A stretch of DNA of 64,000 nucleotides, from NCBI GenBank assembly GCA_047630275.1, contig JBLHVN010000001.1:744001-808000 (forward strand). Direction: 5' to 3'. The notes below the pieces were generated by a model. That model saw nothing but the letters and a program-made list of their open reading frames with translations, was not told the origin of the DNA and did not search any database. This DNA is from GCA-2720865 sp047630275 (GTDB lineage: Bacteria > Bdellovibrionota > Bacteriovoracia > Bacteriovoracales > Bacteriovoracaceae). Each line of letters starts with the position of its first letter. The stretch's first letter is position 1. The translations under genes and the position numbers were made by a program. Shown here piece after piece: positions 27,415 to 35,649 of this stretch.

Positions 27415-28548
27415 ATGAAAAGTTATCTATTGGTTTGCTGCGCTGTTCTTTTGGTTAGTCTAAATGTATCAGCCGCTTCAAAAAAAGAAGTTAAGTATTA
27501 CGGTCAAAGCACGGAAACTCTTGGTCTAGATATTATTAAGAATGAAACGAGGTATACCTACCGCGATATCAACACAACCTGCACTCGTCAGATTCCTCAT
27601 ACTTCAGAAGTTTGTGGTTATGAGACTTATTACCGTCAAGGACCGTGCCATTGGGAATCAGGGGATGAGGTCTGTACTACCGAGGGAGGAGGAAGAGAGT
27701 GCCACTGGGAAGCGGGAAGAACTCAATGCCGAACTAATAGTTCTGGTAGAGAAGTTTGCCGCGACCTACCTGGTCATCAAATTTGTGAAAACAAGCCAGG
27801 GCGTAGAGTTTGTCACACGACACCAGGAAGACAAGTTTGTCCTCAGGAATCTTATCAACAATGGGAATGCCATGATGAGACTACCTACACAACTGAGACT
27901 TATGCCTGCGTTCAAACAATCGCTGAGCCTTATATTGTAAAAAGAAAGGTTAACGCTTCAGTAGATCTTTCATTCAAGTCTCTTGATGTATCAGACCCTA
28001 AGTTTCTAGTAGCTCTTGAGCTTGAAGAAAGCGGAAAGGTTAAGATCACAGCTAAGAATGCTTCTTCAAAAGCGGCTCTAATGTTTGCTAAATCAAGTAT
28101 TGATATAGACGATGCTGGGGACGAAGACATTACTGTAAAAGCCAATATCGAAGCGAGAGTTGTTGATAAGGCAACCTTTCTAGCTCCTGTTACTAAAGGA
28201 ATTAAGAGCGTTAGGCTCTCTACTAAAGAGATCTCTTTTATCGTTGGAAAGATTAGAAATAAGAAGATGATCACGGTCTCTCTTATGATTAAGAAAAAGG
28301 GCTTTATTGGAATTGGTCGATCAAAAGTCATTGATAAAACTCTTAAAGCGGCAGATTTTGAAATCACTGAAGTTGATGGGAAATCAAAACTTACTCTTAA
28401 AGGGGATAAGTTCGCTGAGGCACCAAAAGCTGGTAAGAAATATAATGTTGAGATCACAGTAAAGATGGATGCTAGTCATAAAGAACTGATCACTCCTGTT
28501 AGTGGGGATTTGAAGGCTAGTTTTTCTGAGAAGTTGAAGGCTAAGTAG
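27415..28548 (+). CDS. secreted protein with tandem cysteine nonapeptides
   Basis: 377 residues. A signal peptide (residues 1-20, ending VSA) is followed by a cysteine-rich region. Cysteines lie at residues 56, 67, 78, 87, 96, 105, 115, 124, 133, 142, 152 and 165; between 78 and 142 every step is 9 or 10 residues, with the pattern C-x3-P-G-x2-V clearest at 115-142. After about residue 175 comes a cysteine-free, Lys-rich beta domain of about 200 residues. AAGGGGGAAG precedes the ATG and a strong terminator follows, so it is a single-gene unit. Twelve cysteines in the mature part suggest a disulfide-braced surface rod or a metal-binding segment. I do not recognise the family. Confidence 0.8.
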   Translation: MKSYLLVCCAVLLVSLNVSAASKKEVKYYGQSTETLGLDIIKNETRYTYRDINTTCTRQIPHTSEVCGYETYYRQGPCHWESGDEVCTTEGGGRECHWEAGRTQCRTNSSGREVCRDLPGHQICENKPGRRVCHTTPGRQVCPQESYQQWECHDETTYTTETYACVQTIAEPYIVKRKVNASVDLSFKSLDVSDPKFLVALELEESGKVKITAKNASSKAALMFAKSSIDIDDAGDEDITVKANIEARVVDKATFLAPVTKGIKSVRLSTKEISFIVGKIRNKKMITVSLMIKKKGFIGIGRSKVIDKTLKAADFEITEVDGKSKLTLKGDKFAEAPKAGKKYNVEITVKMDASHKELITPVSGDLKASFSEKLKAK

Positions 28549-28577
28549 GTTTTGTTTAAGGATAATTACTTTAGGAG

Positions 28578-28602
28578 GGGCTGACTTTGTTGGCCCTTTT
28601 TT
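28578..28602 (+). terminator. terminator after the Cys-repeat gene
   Basis: gggctgac / gttggccc (8 pairs, two G-U) with a TTT loop, followed by six T. Confidence 0.85.
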
Positions 28603-28664
28603 AGTTTGAAGCGCTAAAGCTTTTGAGCATCTGTGAGACCATTTTATTAAAGATACTTTCTTGG

Positions 28665-28733
28665 TTGCGGAGATTTTTTTGGAATTTTGCGGAGATACTC
28701 CGCGGGCCGGCTACGCGCTACCGCTTCTAGCCG
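28665..28733. repeat. cluster of short direct and inverted repeats, locally G+C-rich
   Basis: ttgcggagat occurs at 28665 and 28687. gcggag-ata-ctccgc is a perfect hairpin at 28689-28703, and cggcta / tagccg (28708, 28728) brackets a G+C-rich stretch. It stands out from the A+T-rich surroundings and lies between a terminator and the tRNA-Val end. Confidence 0.5.
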
Positions 28734-28741
28734 TCTGTACG

Positions 28742-28782
28742 ACCATTAAATTTAAAAATCTGTGATTTTTAAATTTAATGGT
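28742..28782. repeat. perfect 19-bp palindrome abutting the tRNA-Val 3' end
   Basis: The arm at 28742-28760 is exactly complementary to 28764-28782 around the 3-base loop tgt. The right arm includes the encoded CCA end of the tRNA gene. It could be a processing or termination structure for the minus-strand tRNA, or an integration site. A T run does not follow on the minus strand. Confidence 0.7.
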
Positions 28783-28853
28783 GGTCGTGACAAGGATTGA
28801 ACTTGTGACCCCTGCCATGTCAAGGCAGTGCTCTCCCACTGAGCTACACGACC
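28779..28853 (-). tRNA. tRNA-Val (GAC)
   Basis: On the minus strand the cloverleaf is complete: acceptor GGTCGTG pairs with CACGACC, the D arm contains AGCTCAGTGGGAGAGC, the anticodon stem CTGCC/GGCAG encloses TTGACAT with anticodon GAC, and the T arm is GTCACAAGTTCAATCCTTGTC-like with the TTCAATC loop. Discriminator A and CCA are encoded. A strong promoter lies just upstream. Confidence 0.95.
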
Positions 28854-28866
28854 AGTTATTCAGACA

Positions 28867-28895
28867 AATTTAAGGGCCTAGGCTGCAACTGTCAA
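28867..28895 (-). promoter_or_regulatory. promoter of tRNA-Val
   Basis: Read on the minus strand: a perfect TTGACA, 17-base spacer, then TAAATT, ending 14 bases before the first base of the mature tRNA. Confidence 0.8.
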
Positions 28896-28971
28896 TTTTA
28901 ATGCTCTAAGTTATATGAAATTAGAATATGGTGGGTGCCATCTCATTTTCAGCCTAGTATATTCATCCCTC

Positions 28972-30627
28972 ATGAATTCCGGTTTAGAGAAATCACTTTT
29001 AGGTTTTATTGCTTATCAAATCAAAAGATTTTGGGGCTATTACCTAGGCGCTATGGTGGCCCTCTTTTTAACCCACTTAACAAGTTCTTACTTACCTCAA
29101 TTAGCAAAAGAATTAGCTGAATTAGTAGAAAGTGGAGCTGAGAACTTTAAGACCTCTCAATTCTTCTGGCTGGCCCTAGGCATTGTTGTCTTTAGAACTT
29201 CTTCGAGGCTTTTATTTTTCTACCCCGCTAGAGTAATGGAAAAAGATATCCGGGTGGATATTCTTAATAGGCTAGAGACTACTAGACCTGAGCGTTATGA
29301 AAGTTTCTCTTCGGGTCAACTCTTTCAAGCCTTAAATGCAGATACTGAACAGATGCGGGCCCTTATCGGCTTTGCACTTTTACAGGTGGGAAACATAATT
29401 GTTGGACTCTCTGTCTTGATACCAAGGCTTATGGATTACAATAAAGATCTAGTCATCGCGTTGATTCCCATGCTTTTAGGAACACTTTTCTTCGGAGTCA
29501 TCACAGCTAAAACGAGAAATTATTGGAGGCTAGGGGCTGATGCTCAAGGCGATGTTCAAAACTTTATCATGGAAAGTTATGCTGGTAAGAAAAGTATTAA
29601 GAACTACTTGGCCGAAGGGAGCTTTATAAAGCTTTTTTCAAGCTTCTCTTGGAAAGAATTATTCTATGCTTATAAAGCTGGGGTGGGCATTGGGATCTCC
29701 ATGCCTCTTGTTCCTCTAGGTGTGGGGCTCTCTCTCGTTTGGGGAGGCTTTATCATAAAAGATCAGGCTTTAGGAGCGAGCGCTCTTATCTTTTTTGGGG
29801 GCTATGTCTTTTTATTCCTAGAGCCTCTAGCTTTTCTTTCATGGATTGGTGTGGTGATTGTAGGATCAAAGGCCTCTTGGGATAGAATCAAGAAGCTTAT
29901 GATCGCAACTGAAACCCCTGGAAAGAGGGAGATGTTCTTGAAGAACACTCATCCTTTGGAGATTGTTGAAGATTCATTTACTGGTGCCGTGGAGTATTGG
30001 GATAAAGTTCTGATGCTTGAATTAAAGCAAAAGAAATGGAATGTTTTTATTGGTAAAACAGGTTCTGGTAAGTCCTATGTCTTAAACCAATTGGCCTGTC
30101 TTTTTTATGATAAAGGAATGACTCATTCTTTAGTTGGCCAGTCTCCCTACCTCTATAACGATACACTTATTAAGAATATCTTCCTTGGTAAAGAGGCAAC
30201 TCAAGAGGAAATCCAAGCGGCCTATGAACTCTTGACTCTTTTTGGACTAGATTATTTAGAGAGAAGTAAAGAAAGGTTATTGGCCATGGAAGTAGGGGAG
30301 CATGGAAAAAGGCTCTCTGGTGGACAGGCTAAGAGGCTTTGCCTTGTTAGGTCCATTCTTAGTAATGCAGAAGTCCTTCTTTGGGACGATCCTTTTAGTA
30401 GTGTTGACGTTATTTTAGAAAAAGAAATTATTACTGAATTAAAGAAATCAAAATGGCTTGACGGAAAGACCGTCATCCTTTGTTCCCATAGACTCTCTAC
30501 CGTGAGGATGTGTGATGAACTATTTTTTATTGATACTGAAGAAGGCATGCTTGAGAAAGGCAGTGTCGAGAGTTTATTGAAAACGGAAACTAAGACTTAT
30601 GAGTACTTTGAAAAACAGCTTGTCTGA
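28972..30627 (+). CDS. ABC exporter half, subunit with degenerate ATP site
   Basis: 551 residues from the ATG at 28972; a longer start at 28915 exists, but 28972 aligns with the N-terminus of the second half-transporter. Neither start has a clear ribosome site. Six membrane segments fill residues about 20-300, then a nucleotide-binding domain: Walker A GKTGSGKSYV, signature RLSGGQAKRL, Walker B VLLWDDPF and the H-loop SHRLSTV. The usual catalytic Glu after Walker B is Asp, while the LSGGQ signature is intact. This is the pattern of the degenerate-site subunit in heterodimeric exporters. It overlaps its partner by 29 bases. Substrate unknown. Confidence 0.9.
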   Translation: MNSGLEKSLLGFIAYQIKRFWGYYLGAMVALFLTHLTSSYLPQLAKELAELVESGAENFKTSQFFWLALGIVVFRTSSRLLFFYPARVMEKDIRVDILNRLETTRPERYESFSSGQLFQALNADTEQMRALIGFALLQVGNIIVGLSVLIPRLMDYNKDLVIALIPMLLGTLFFGVITAKTRNYWRLGADAQGDVQNFIMESYAGKKSIKNYLAEGSFIKLFSSFSWKELFYAYKAGVGIGISMPLVPLGVGLSLVWGGFIIKDQALGASALIFFGGYVFLFLEPLAFLSWIGVVIVGSKASWDRIKKLMIATETPGKREMFLKNTHPLEIVEDSFTGAVEYWDKVLMLELKQKKWNVFIGKTGSGKSYVLNQLACLFYDKGMTHSLVGQSPYLYNDTLIKNIFLGKEATQEEIQAAYELLTLFGLDYLERSKERLLAMEVGEHGKRLSGGQAKRLCLVRSILSNAEVLLWDDPFSSVDVILEKEIITELKKSKWLDGKTVILCSHRLSTVRMCDELFFIDTEEGMLEKGSVESLLKTETKTYEYFEKQLV

Positions 30628-32359
30628 TTTTTTCTTATTTAAAGGGGCTAAGCCCTTACTTGCCTTTGTTCTCACTTGCTTAGTGTTATCCTCCGTTTTA
30701 GGTTCTTATTTACCCAAACTAATGATTGAATTAGCGGGTAGTTATTCAGATGCTTCAAAGTTTGAAAGCTCCCTTTACACTTTAATGGGATACTTTTTCT
30801 TAGTTTATTTAAACCGAGTTGCTTATCAATTAGGAATCAACCGCTATGTGCTAAAACTTGTTCAGAAAGTTAGGACAGAAGTCTATGAAAAATGGCTCTT
30901 GGCTTTTGAAGTTCAAGCTAAAGAAAAAGGAAAAGACAATTACCCACAAGGTGAAGTCATGGCCAGGATCATGAGCGATACCATGGCCATCCGTGAACTA
31001 ATGACCTCTGGAACTTTTGGTATCTTGATTGACATCTTTTTTGTTCTTGCCTGTTTAATATCATTGGTTCAAATCAACTCCCTTAGTGGGACCTTTCTTG
31101 CTGTGACTGAAGTTGGTGTCGCCATCTTACTTGTTTGGGGTGGGAAATATATGAGAACAGTCTTTCACGATGTTCGTAAAAGCCGAGGGATGGTTTCTCA
31201 AAGTGTGGCTAATGTTGTGGGTGGGCTAGGTGAAGCCTACTTTACTGATCATAATAATTACGCTTCTAAGACTTCAACAGTTCAATTTAAAGACTTTCTT
31301 TATAAACAACTTAAGGCCAATGTTTGGGATGCCTCTTATTATTCTGTCGCTGAATCTCTCTATCCGCTTCTTTTGGCCTTAATGGTCTTTATCTTTCCTT
31401 ATAGCCAGATAACAGAAGCCGCCGTGATCTTTGCGATTGTGGATCTTATCCAAAGAAGTATTAGTCCTATTAAAAACATCGCAGGAAAGATTACTAATAT
31501 CCAAAGAGCAGCTACTGGGATTCAGAGAATCAATGAATTTACTGGGGATTTGGCCCTTGCACCTCGCTCTCCTAAAGGAGAGGTTTATTCTCCTTTTACT
31601 ATGGAGAAGTTAAGTGTTGAGATAAAAGAGTTTCAATATAATACTTCTGAAAGTGAAGATGATAACCCTTTTAGGATTGAAGATGTTTGTTTTGAAGGAA
31701 AGACAGGTGAGCTTATAGGTCTTGTTGGTCTCTCTGGATGTGGAAAGTCGACTGTTCTTAATATCTTAGCGGCGAATATTATTCCTGATGCTGCTAAGGT
31801 TGAATTAATTTCTCCAGAGCAGAATCACCTTATTTTTCCAGGAGAGTCATTAGATAATGTTGTCCATTATAGACAACAGATAAGCTTAGTCTCTCAAGAG
31901 TCTCACATCTTTTCTGAGAGCTTATTTTTTAATATAACCCTGAGCTCAGAAAAAGATCCTGAGTTTGAGAAGTTTTGGGAGTGGATTCTCGAAGAAATTC
32001 CTTATTTAAAATCATGGGGTATACAGCCAGATGAGGCCCTAACTCCAGACTCATTATCCCTCGGGCAGAATCAGCTCATCTGTGGGCTTCGGGCCTGTTA
32101 CTTAAAGCGTCCTGTGGTTCTCTTTGATGAGATCTCTTCGGCTTTAGATTCTGAGTTAGAGCTGGCCCTGCGCCGGGTGGTTCTCTTGGTTCAGGAGCAA
32201 TCATTGACCATTATTGTGGCCCATAGGTTAGAGACTATTCTTGAGGCTAGCCGCATTATAGTCATGGATAGTGGACGGATCGTAGGTTCGGGGACGCATC
32301 AAGAGCTGATCTCTACTGTGGCGCAGTACCAAAAATTCATGGACGAGATGACTTCCTAA
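30599..32359 (+). CDS. ABC exporter half, subunit with catalytic Glu
   Basis: 586 residues; the ATG at 30599 lies within the end of the upstream gene, so translation is probably coupled. Membrane segments occupy residues about 15-300. The nucleotide-binding domain has Walker A GLSGCGKSTV, Walker B PVVLFDEISSALD with the catalytic Glu, and H-loop VAHRLETI. Its signature, however, is LSLGQ in place of LSGGQ. Combined with the Asp in the partner, one composite ATP site is degenerate and the other complete, as in TM287/288-type exporters. The heterodimer should export a lipid, peptide or drug at the inner membrane; the sequence does not say which. Confidence 0.92.
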   Translation: MSTLKNSLSDFFLFKGAKPLLAFVLTCLVLSSVLGSYLPKLMIELAGSYSDASKFESSLYTLMGYFFLVYLNRVAYQLGINRYVLKLVQKVRTEVYEKWLLAFEVQAKEKGKDNYPQGEVMARIMSDTMAIRELMTSGTFGILIDIFFVLACLISLVQINSLSGTFLAVTEVGVAILLVWGGKYMRTVFHDVRKSRGMVSQSVANVVGGLGEAYFTDHNNYASKTSTVQFKDFLYKQLKANVWDASYYSVAESLYPLLLALMVFIFPYSQITEAAVIFAIVDLIQRSISPIKNIAGKITNIQRAATGIQRINEFTGDLALAPRSPKGEVYSPFTMEKLSVEIKEFQYNTSESEDDNPFRIEDVCFEGKTGELIGLVGLSGCGKSTVLNILAANIIPDAAKVELISPEQNHLIFPGESLDNVVHYRQQISLVSQESHIFSESLFFNITLSSEKDPEFEKFWEWILEEIPYLKSWGIQPDEALTPDSLSLGQNQLICGLRACYLKRPVVLFDEISSALDSELELALRRVVLLVQEQSLTIIVAHRLETILEASRIIVMDSGRIVGSGTHQELISTVAQYQKFMDEMTS

Positions 32360-32411
32360 GAGAGTCTAAGTTCGTTACAATTTCAAAGAAATTAATTAAG
32401 GAGTTTTTTAA

Positions 32412-33452
32412 ATGAAGAAATATTCATGGGTATTCGCGATAGTTATCACAGCCTTGGTTTGGTCTTGTACTAAAGAAGCTAAATCTAAAGCAAGTTATGT
32501 GTTTAAAAAAGCACCGGATAGTACAACAGCAGCAAAGTTAAATGGAAAAACCATTACTAATGCTGAGATCACCGAAGGGATTGAAGCTGAATTATATGAA
32601 GCTAAGTTAAAGGTTCATGAATTAAAGATGAATAAGCTTAAGGCCATCGTTCTTGAAAAATTGATGAACGATCATCCTAAGAAAAAAGGATTAACAAATG
32701 ATCAGTTCTTAGAAACTGTCATCGCCTCTAAAGCTAAAGTAGAAAAAAGTGATATCGATAAGTTTATTAAAGAAAGAAACATCCCAACAGATCATATTAA
32801 TGATCAGATGACTGAAAGAATAAAAGGCTTTCTCATAAGAGAAAAGAAGAAACAGGCCATTGATTCATGGGTAAAAGAGCAAACATCTAAAAACCCTGTT
32901 GAAGTTTATATGACTCCACCAACTCGACCTGTCTTTGATGTACAGGCCGGGGATGCTCCTTTTATGGGTGGGGCTGATGCCAAAGTAACAGTGATAGAAT
33001 TCTCTGATTTTCAGTGTCCTTTTTGCGCCAAAGGAGCTGAGATTGTTAATGAACTTAAGAAGAAATATGGAAATAAGATTAAAGTAGCTTTTAAGAACTA
33101 CCCTCTGCCTTTTCATAATCACGCCCAAAAAGCTGCAGAAGCTGGCCTTTGTGTAGCTGAACAAAATAAAGCTAAGTTTTGGGAAATGCATGATGCGATG
33201 TTTGCCGATCAAGCAGGCCTAGCCGAAGAAGCTTTGAAAACTAAAGTAGGAAAACTTGGGCTTGATGTTTCAAAATTCACCAAGTGTTTAAGCTCAGGCA
33301 AGTTTGCCGAAAAAGTGAAAGCTGATATGGAAGAAGGGAAGAAAGTGGGAGTGAAATCAACACCGACCTTTTTTGTCAACGGTATGATGATCAACGGAGC
33401 CCATCCTGTTGAGGTATTTAGCGAGCTTATAGACGCAGAATTAGCAAAGTAG
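32412..33452 (+). CDS. lipoprotein with SurA-like segment and DsbA-like thioredoxin domain
   Basis: 346 residues. The lipoprotein signal ends at Cys19 (ALVWSCTKE). Residues 40-165 (AKLNGKTITNAEITEGIE and a series of charged helices) resemble the N-terminal helical chaperone segment of SurA/PrsA-type proteins. Residues 175-346 are a DsbA-like thioredoxin domain with FSDFQCPFCAKGAE (Cys202, Cys205) and the cis-proline loop KSTPTFFVNG. This would catalyse or isomerise disulfides while holding unfolded clients at a membrane. AAGGAG precedes the ATG, 52 bases after the ABC exporter, so it may share that transcript. Confidence 0.9.
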   Translation: MKKYSWVFAIVITALVWSCTKEAKSKASYVFKKAPDSTTAAKLNGKTITNAEITEGIEAELYEAKLKVHELKMNKLKAIVLEKLMNDHPKKKGLTNDQFLETVIASKAKVEKSDIDKFIKERNIPTDHINDQMTERIKGFLIREKKKQAIDSWVKEQTSKNPVEVYMTPPTRPVFDVQAGDAPFMGGADAKVTVIEFSDFQCPFCAKGAEIVNELKKKYGNKIKVAFKNYPLPFHNHAQKAAEAGLCVAEQNKAKFWEMHDAMFADQAGLAEEALKTKVGKLGLDVSKFTKCLSSGKFAEKVKADMEEGKKVGVKSTPTFFVNGMMINGAHPVEVFSELIDAELAK

Positions 33453-33459
33453 AGCCTTT

Positions 33460-33482
33460 TAGGCGGCTATTTTTGCCGCCTA
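33460..33482 (+). terminator. possible terminator hairpin
   Basis: taggcggc / gccgccta with a 7-base T-rich loop, just after the stop codon. No T run follows; a 14-bp palindrome (ggtaaaattttacc) comes next instead. Confidence 0.45.
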
Positions 33483-33600
33483 GGGTAAAATTTTACCATA
33501 GGGGCGCTCGTCCCAATAATTCGATACAATAAGAGAAGCGACAATAGAGGTCTTCAGGAAGAAGGCCTCGAGTTATCCACCTAGGAAGGGTCTTTAGTCG

Positions 33601-35565
33601 ATGGAAATATCTGATTACAATGCAAAACTCTCAGAGGCAAGATCACGCTATAGCGATGCTGCAACAGAGCTGCGTGAAAATCATGCTCAAGAAAAACGTG
33701 CATTAGAAAAGCTTCATAAGAACCGTCACGAGAAAACCCTAAAAGTTTTCGGAGAGGAAAAAGGTAGCTTAGAGGCTCAGAATAAGGCCAATCATGACCG
33801 CTATATTAATGAAACCAAGCAAGAGATTGAAAAGCGAACAGACCGCTTTGTTAAGGATCTTTCTGCGACGAAGAATGAATTTGCAAGATCTCAAAAAGAA
33901 AATAAAAGTAAGTATGATTCAAGATTAAAGAATATCTCGACAAGTTTCTCTACTCAAATGAAAGAGAGGGATCGCCTTGGAACCTTAAGGGCAGAGTCAG
34001 CGGAGTCTCATTTTAAAGATGCTGCTTTTCAAAACCAAAGAGTCTTCGATAAGAACTTAGCTAGTATTCAAGCTAATAATGCCGATAAGTTTAATACTTA
34101 TCGAGACAACACACTTGTCGAAAGACAAGATCAAGACCGTAAGCACTTAAGTGAGAAGAAAGAATTAACTCAAGATGCCAGCATCAGGCAGAATCTCATG
34201 AAGAACTCTTTTCAAAAAGAAAAGCAGAGGCTCAGAGATTCTCATGAAGTTTCATATAAGTCCCAGAAGAATCACACCGAAAACCAGCTTGAGAATTTAA
34301 GAAATAATAATACGGCTGAAAAAGATAAGATGAAGTCTAACTTCGAATATATTGCTCAGAATATTACAGACAAGGGCAATCATGAACTAAGAAAGCTTCA
34401 AGATGAAAACAGGCAAGATCTCGCTAAAAGAGAAGCTAAGTTTGCTAACTCAAGACTTTCTTTAGAGCAGAAGATCAATAAGGCGGTTAATTCCGGTGAG
34501 AGTAATCAAACGGACTTAATGCTTAGAAAGAATAAAGAATCCTATGAAAATAGGCTTAAGAACTATGATCACAGGCTGGCCAAGATGAATTTCTCTCATC
34601 AGCAAGATAAGTTGAGAGGAATTGAAAAGCAGCAAGAGTCTAGAAACTTGATGAAGATCAAGAATAGACGTGAAATTGATAAAAAAGATAATACCATTAG
34701 TAATATTAGAAGATTTGAAATTGGTGATCTTAAGAAGAAACAACAAAATGAAATAGAAAAATTGATGGAATCTAGAGACCTTGCTGGTCTTGAAGGGAAA
34801 GAAAAAGTAGTTTCTACGGCCCTTTCTAAAGATATGAAGATTAAGACTCAACGAGAGGATCTTATCCGTCAGATGAATAAAGCTAATGAGCAATCTCAAA
34901 ATGAAGTGCGAGAAATGGCTCAGTCTTTCTCAGAAGAGCAAAGCAAGTTTATTGCCAGTGAGAAGAGAAAGAGCAATCAAGATAAAGCAGACATTAGACT
35001 TAAGATGGGTCTAGACCGCGAAGTGGCAGCTGCTAGCTATGAAGATAAGATTAGAAGTCTTGAGAATGAGAAAAAGAGGTTAGTTGAACAGTATGAAGAT
35101 AAGCTTGAAGTTCAGATGACCAAATCTGCTCGAGAAATTCAACGAAGAGAAATTGCAGAGAACGAAAGAAATATGGAGATCCAACGAGCGACTCGTAGAA
35201 CCCTTCAGCAAAAAGATAGAGAAGCTTACTTGAACCTAGTTAAGTTAAAAGGTGATTTTGAGAAACGCTTAGAGCAACAGCAAAATCAACAAGAGATTCA
35301 ACTTACGACGTTAACAAGAAAGTACGAAGATATGATTGAGCAAAACAATCTAGAAGCTAAGCAAAAGAAAGAACTCGCTGTTAATATGGAAAGAAATAAC
35401 TATATTAAATTAAAAGAGGCTAAAGAGATCGAAATGCGTGCCATGGATAATAAGTATCAACTTAAGATGGACAAGCTAAAGAACTCTAATCAGAAGATGC
35501 AAATCGTTCAAAGCATGAGAAACGAAGCGTTAGAAGCAAGAAAGGCCGACAATAAAGATTCCTAA
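33601..35565 (+). CDS. 654-residue cytoplasmic coiled-coil protein
   Basis: No signal peptide or membrane segment. By eye, the whole protein is a single run of charged and amphipathic helix (for example SRLSLEQKINKAV, KIRSLENEKKRLVEQ) and I find no proline, tryptophan or cysteine in it. That would allow one near-continuous helix of very great length, probably a parallel dimer. This is the composition of filament-forming or scaffold proteins; bdellovibrios are known to have a coiled-coil filament protein (Ccrp), but relationship cannot be claimed from composition. GGAAGGGT lies upstream, and a terminator follows, so it is a single-gene unit. Confidence 0.85.
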   Translation: MEISDYNAKLSEARSRYSDAATELRENHAQEKRALEKLHKNRHEKTLKVFGEEKGSLEAQNKANHDRYINETKQEIEKRTDRFVKDLSATKNEFARSQKENKSKYDSRLKNISTSFSTQMKERDRLGTLRAESAESHFKDAAFQNQRVFDKNLASIQANNADKFNTYRDNTLVERQDQDRKHLSEKKELTQDASIRQNLMKNSFQKEKQRLRDSHEVSYKSQKNHTENQLENLRNNNTAEKDKMKSNFEYIAQNITDKGNHELRKLQDENRQDLAKREAKFANSRLSLEQKINKAVNSGESNQTDLMLRKNKESYENRLKNYDHRLAKMNFSHQQDKLRGIEKQQESRNLMKIKNRREIDKKDNTISNIRRFEIGDLKKKQQNEIEKLMESRDLAGLEGKEKVVSTALSKDMKIKTQREDLIRQMNKANEQSQNEVREMAQSFSEEQSKFIASEKRKSNQDKADIRLKMGLDREVAAASYEDKIRSLENEKKRLVEQYEDKLEVQMTKSAREIQRREIAENERNMEIQRATRRTLQQKDREAYLNLVKLKGDFEKRLEQQQNQQEIQLTTLTRKYEDMIEQNNLEAKQKKELAVNMERNNYIKLKEAKEIEMRAMDNKYQLKMDKLKNSNQKMQIVQSMRNEALEARKADNKDS

Positions 35566-35588
35566 AAAGGTATCATCGCAGAGCATCT

Positions 35589-35615
35589 AAAGGGCCATTT
35601 TCAGGCCCTTTTTTT
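35589..35615 (+). terminator. terminator after the coiled-coil gene
   Basis: aagggcc / ggccctt with a 7-base loop, followed by a run of seven or more T. Confidence 0.92.
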
Positions 35616-35649
35616 ATGTGGTAGTCTTATCCTGTAAAAAGGAAAAATC

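Noticed and set aside
27646..27840. A CRISPR array suggested by the regular repeats
   Set aside because: The period is 27-30 bases of coding sequence, varying in bases and open in frame; it is a protein repeat, and no cas genes are near.
27930..28457. A 175-residue frame antisense to the Cys-repeat protein gene
   Set aside because: Fully contained in a gene with a signal peptide and terminator; no ribosome site and no recognisable feature.
28915..28971. The upstream ATG at 28915 as start of the first ABC subunit
   Set aside because: It adds 19 residues not matched in the partner subunit; neither start has a clear ribosome site, so the choice stays open, but 28972 is more likely.
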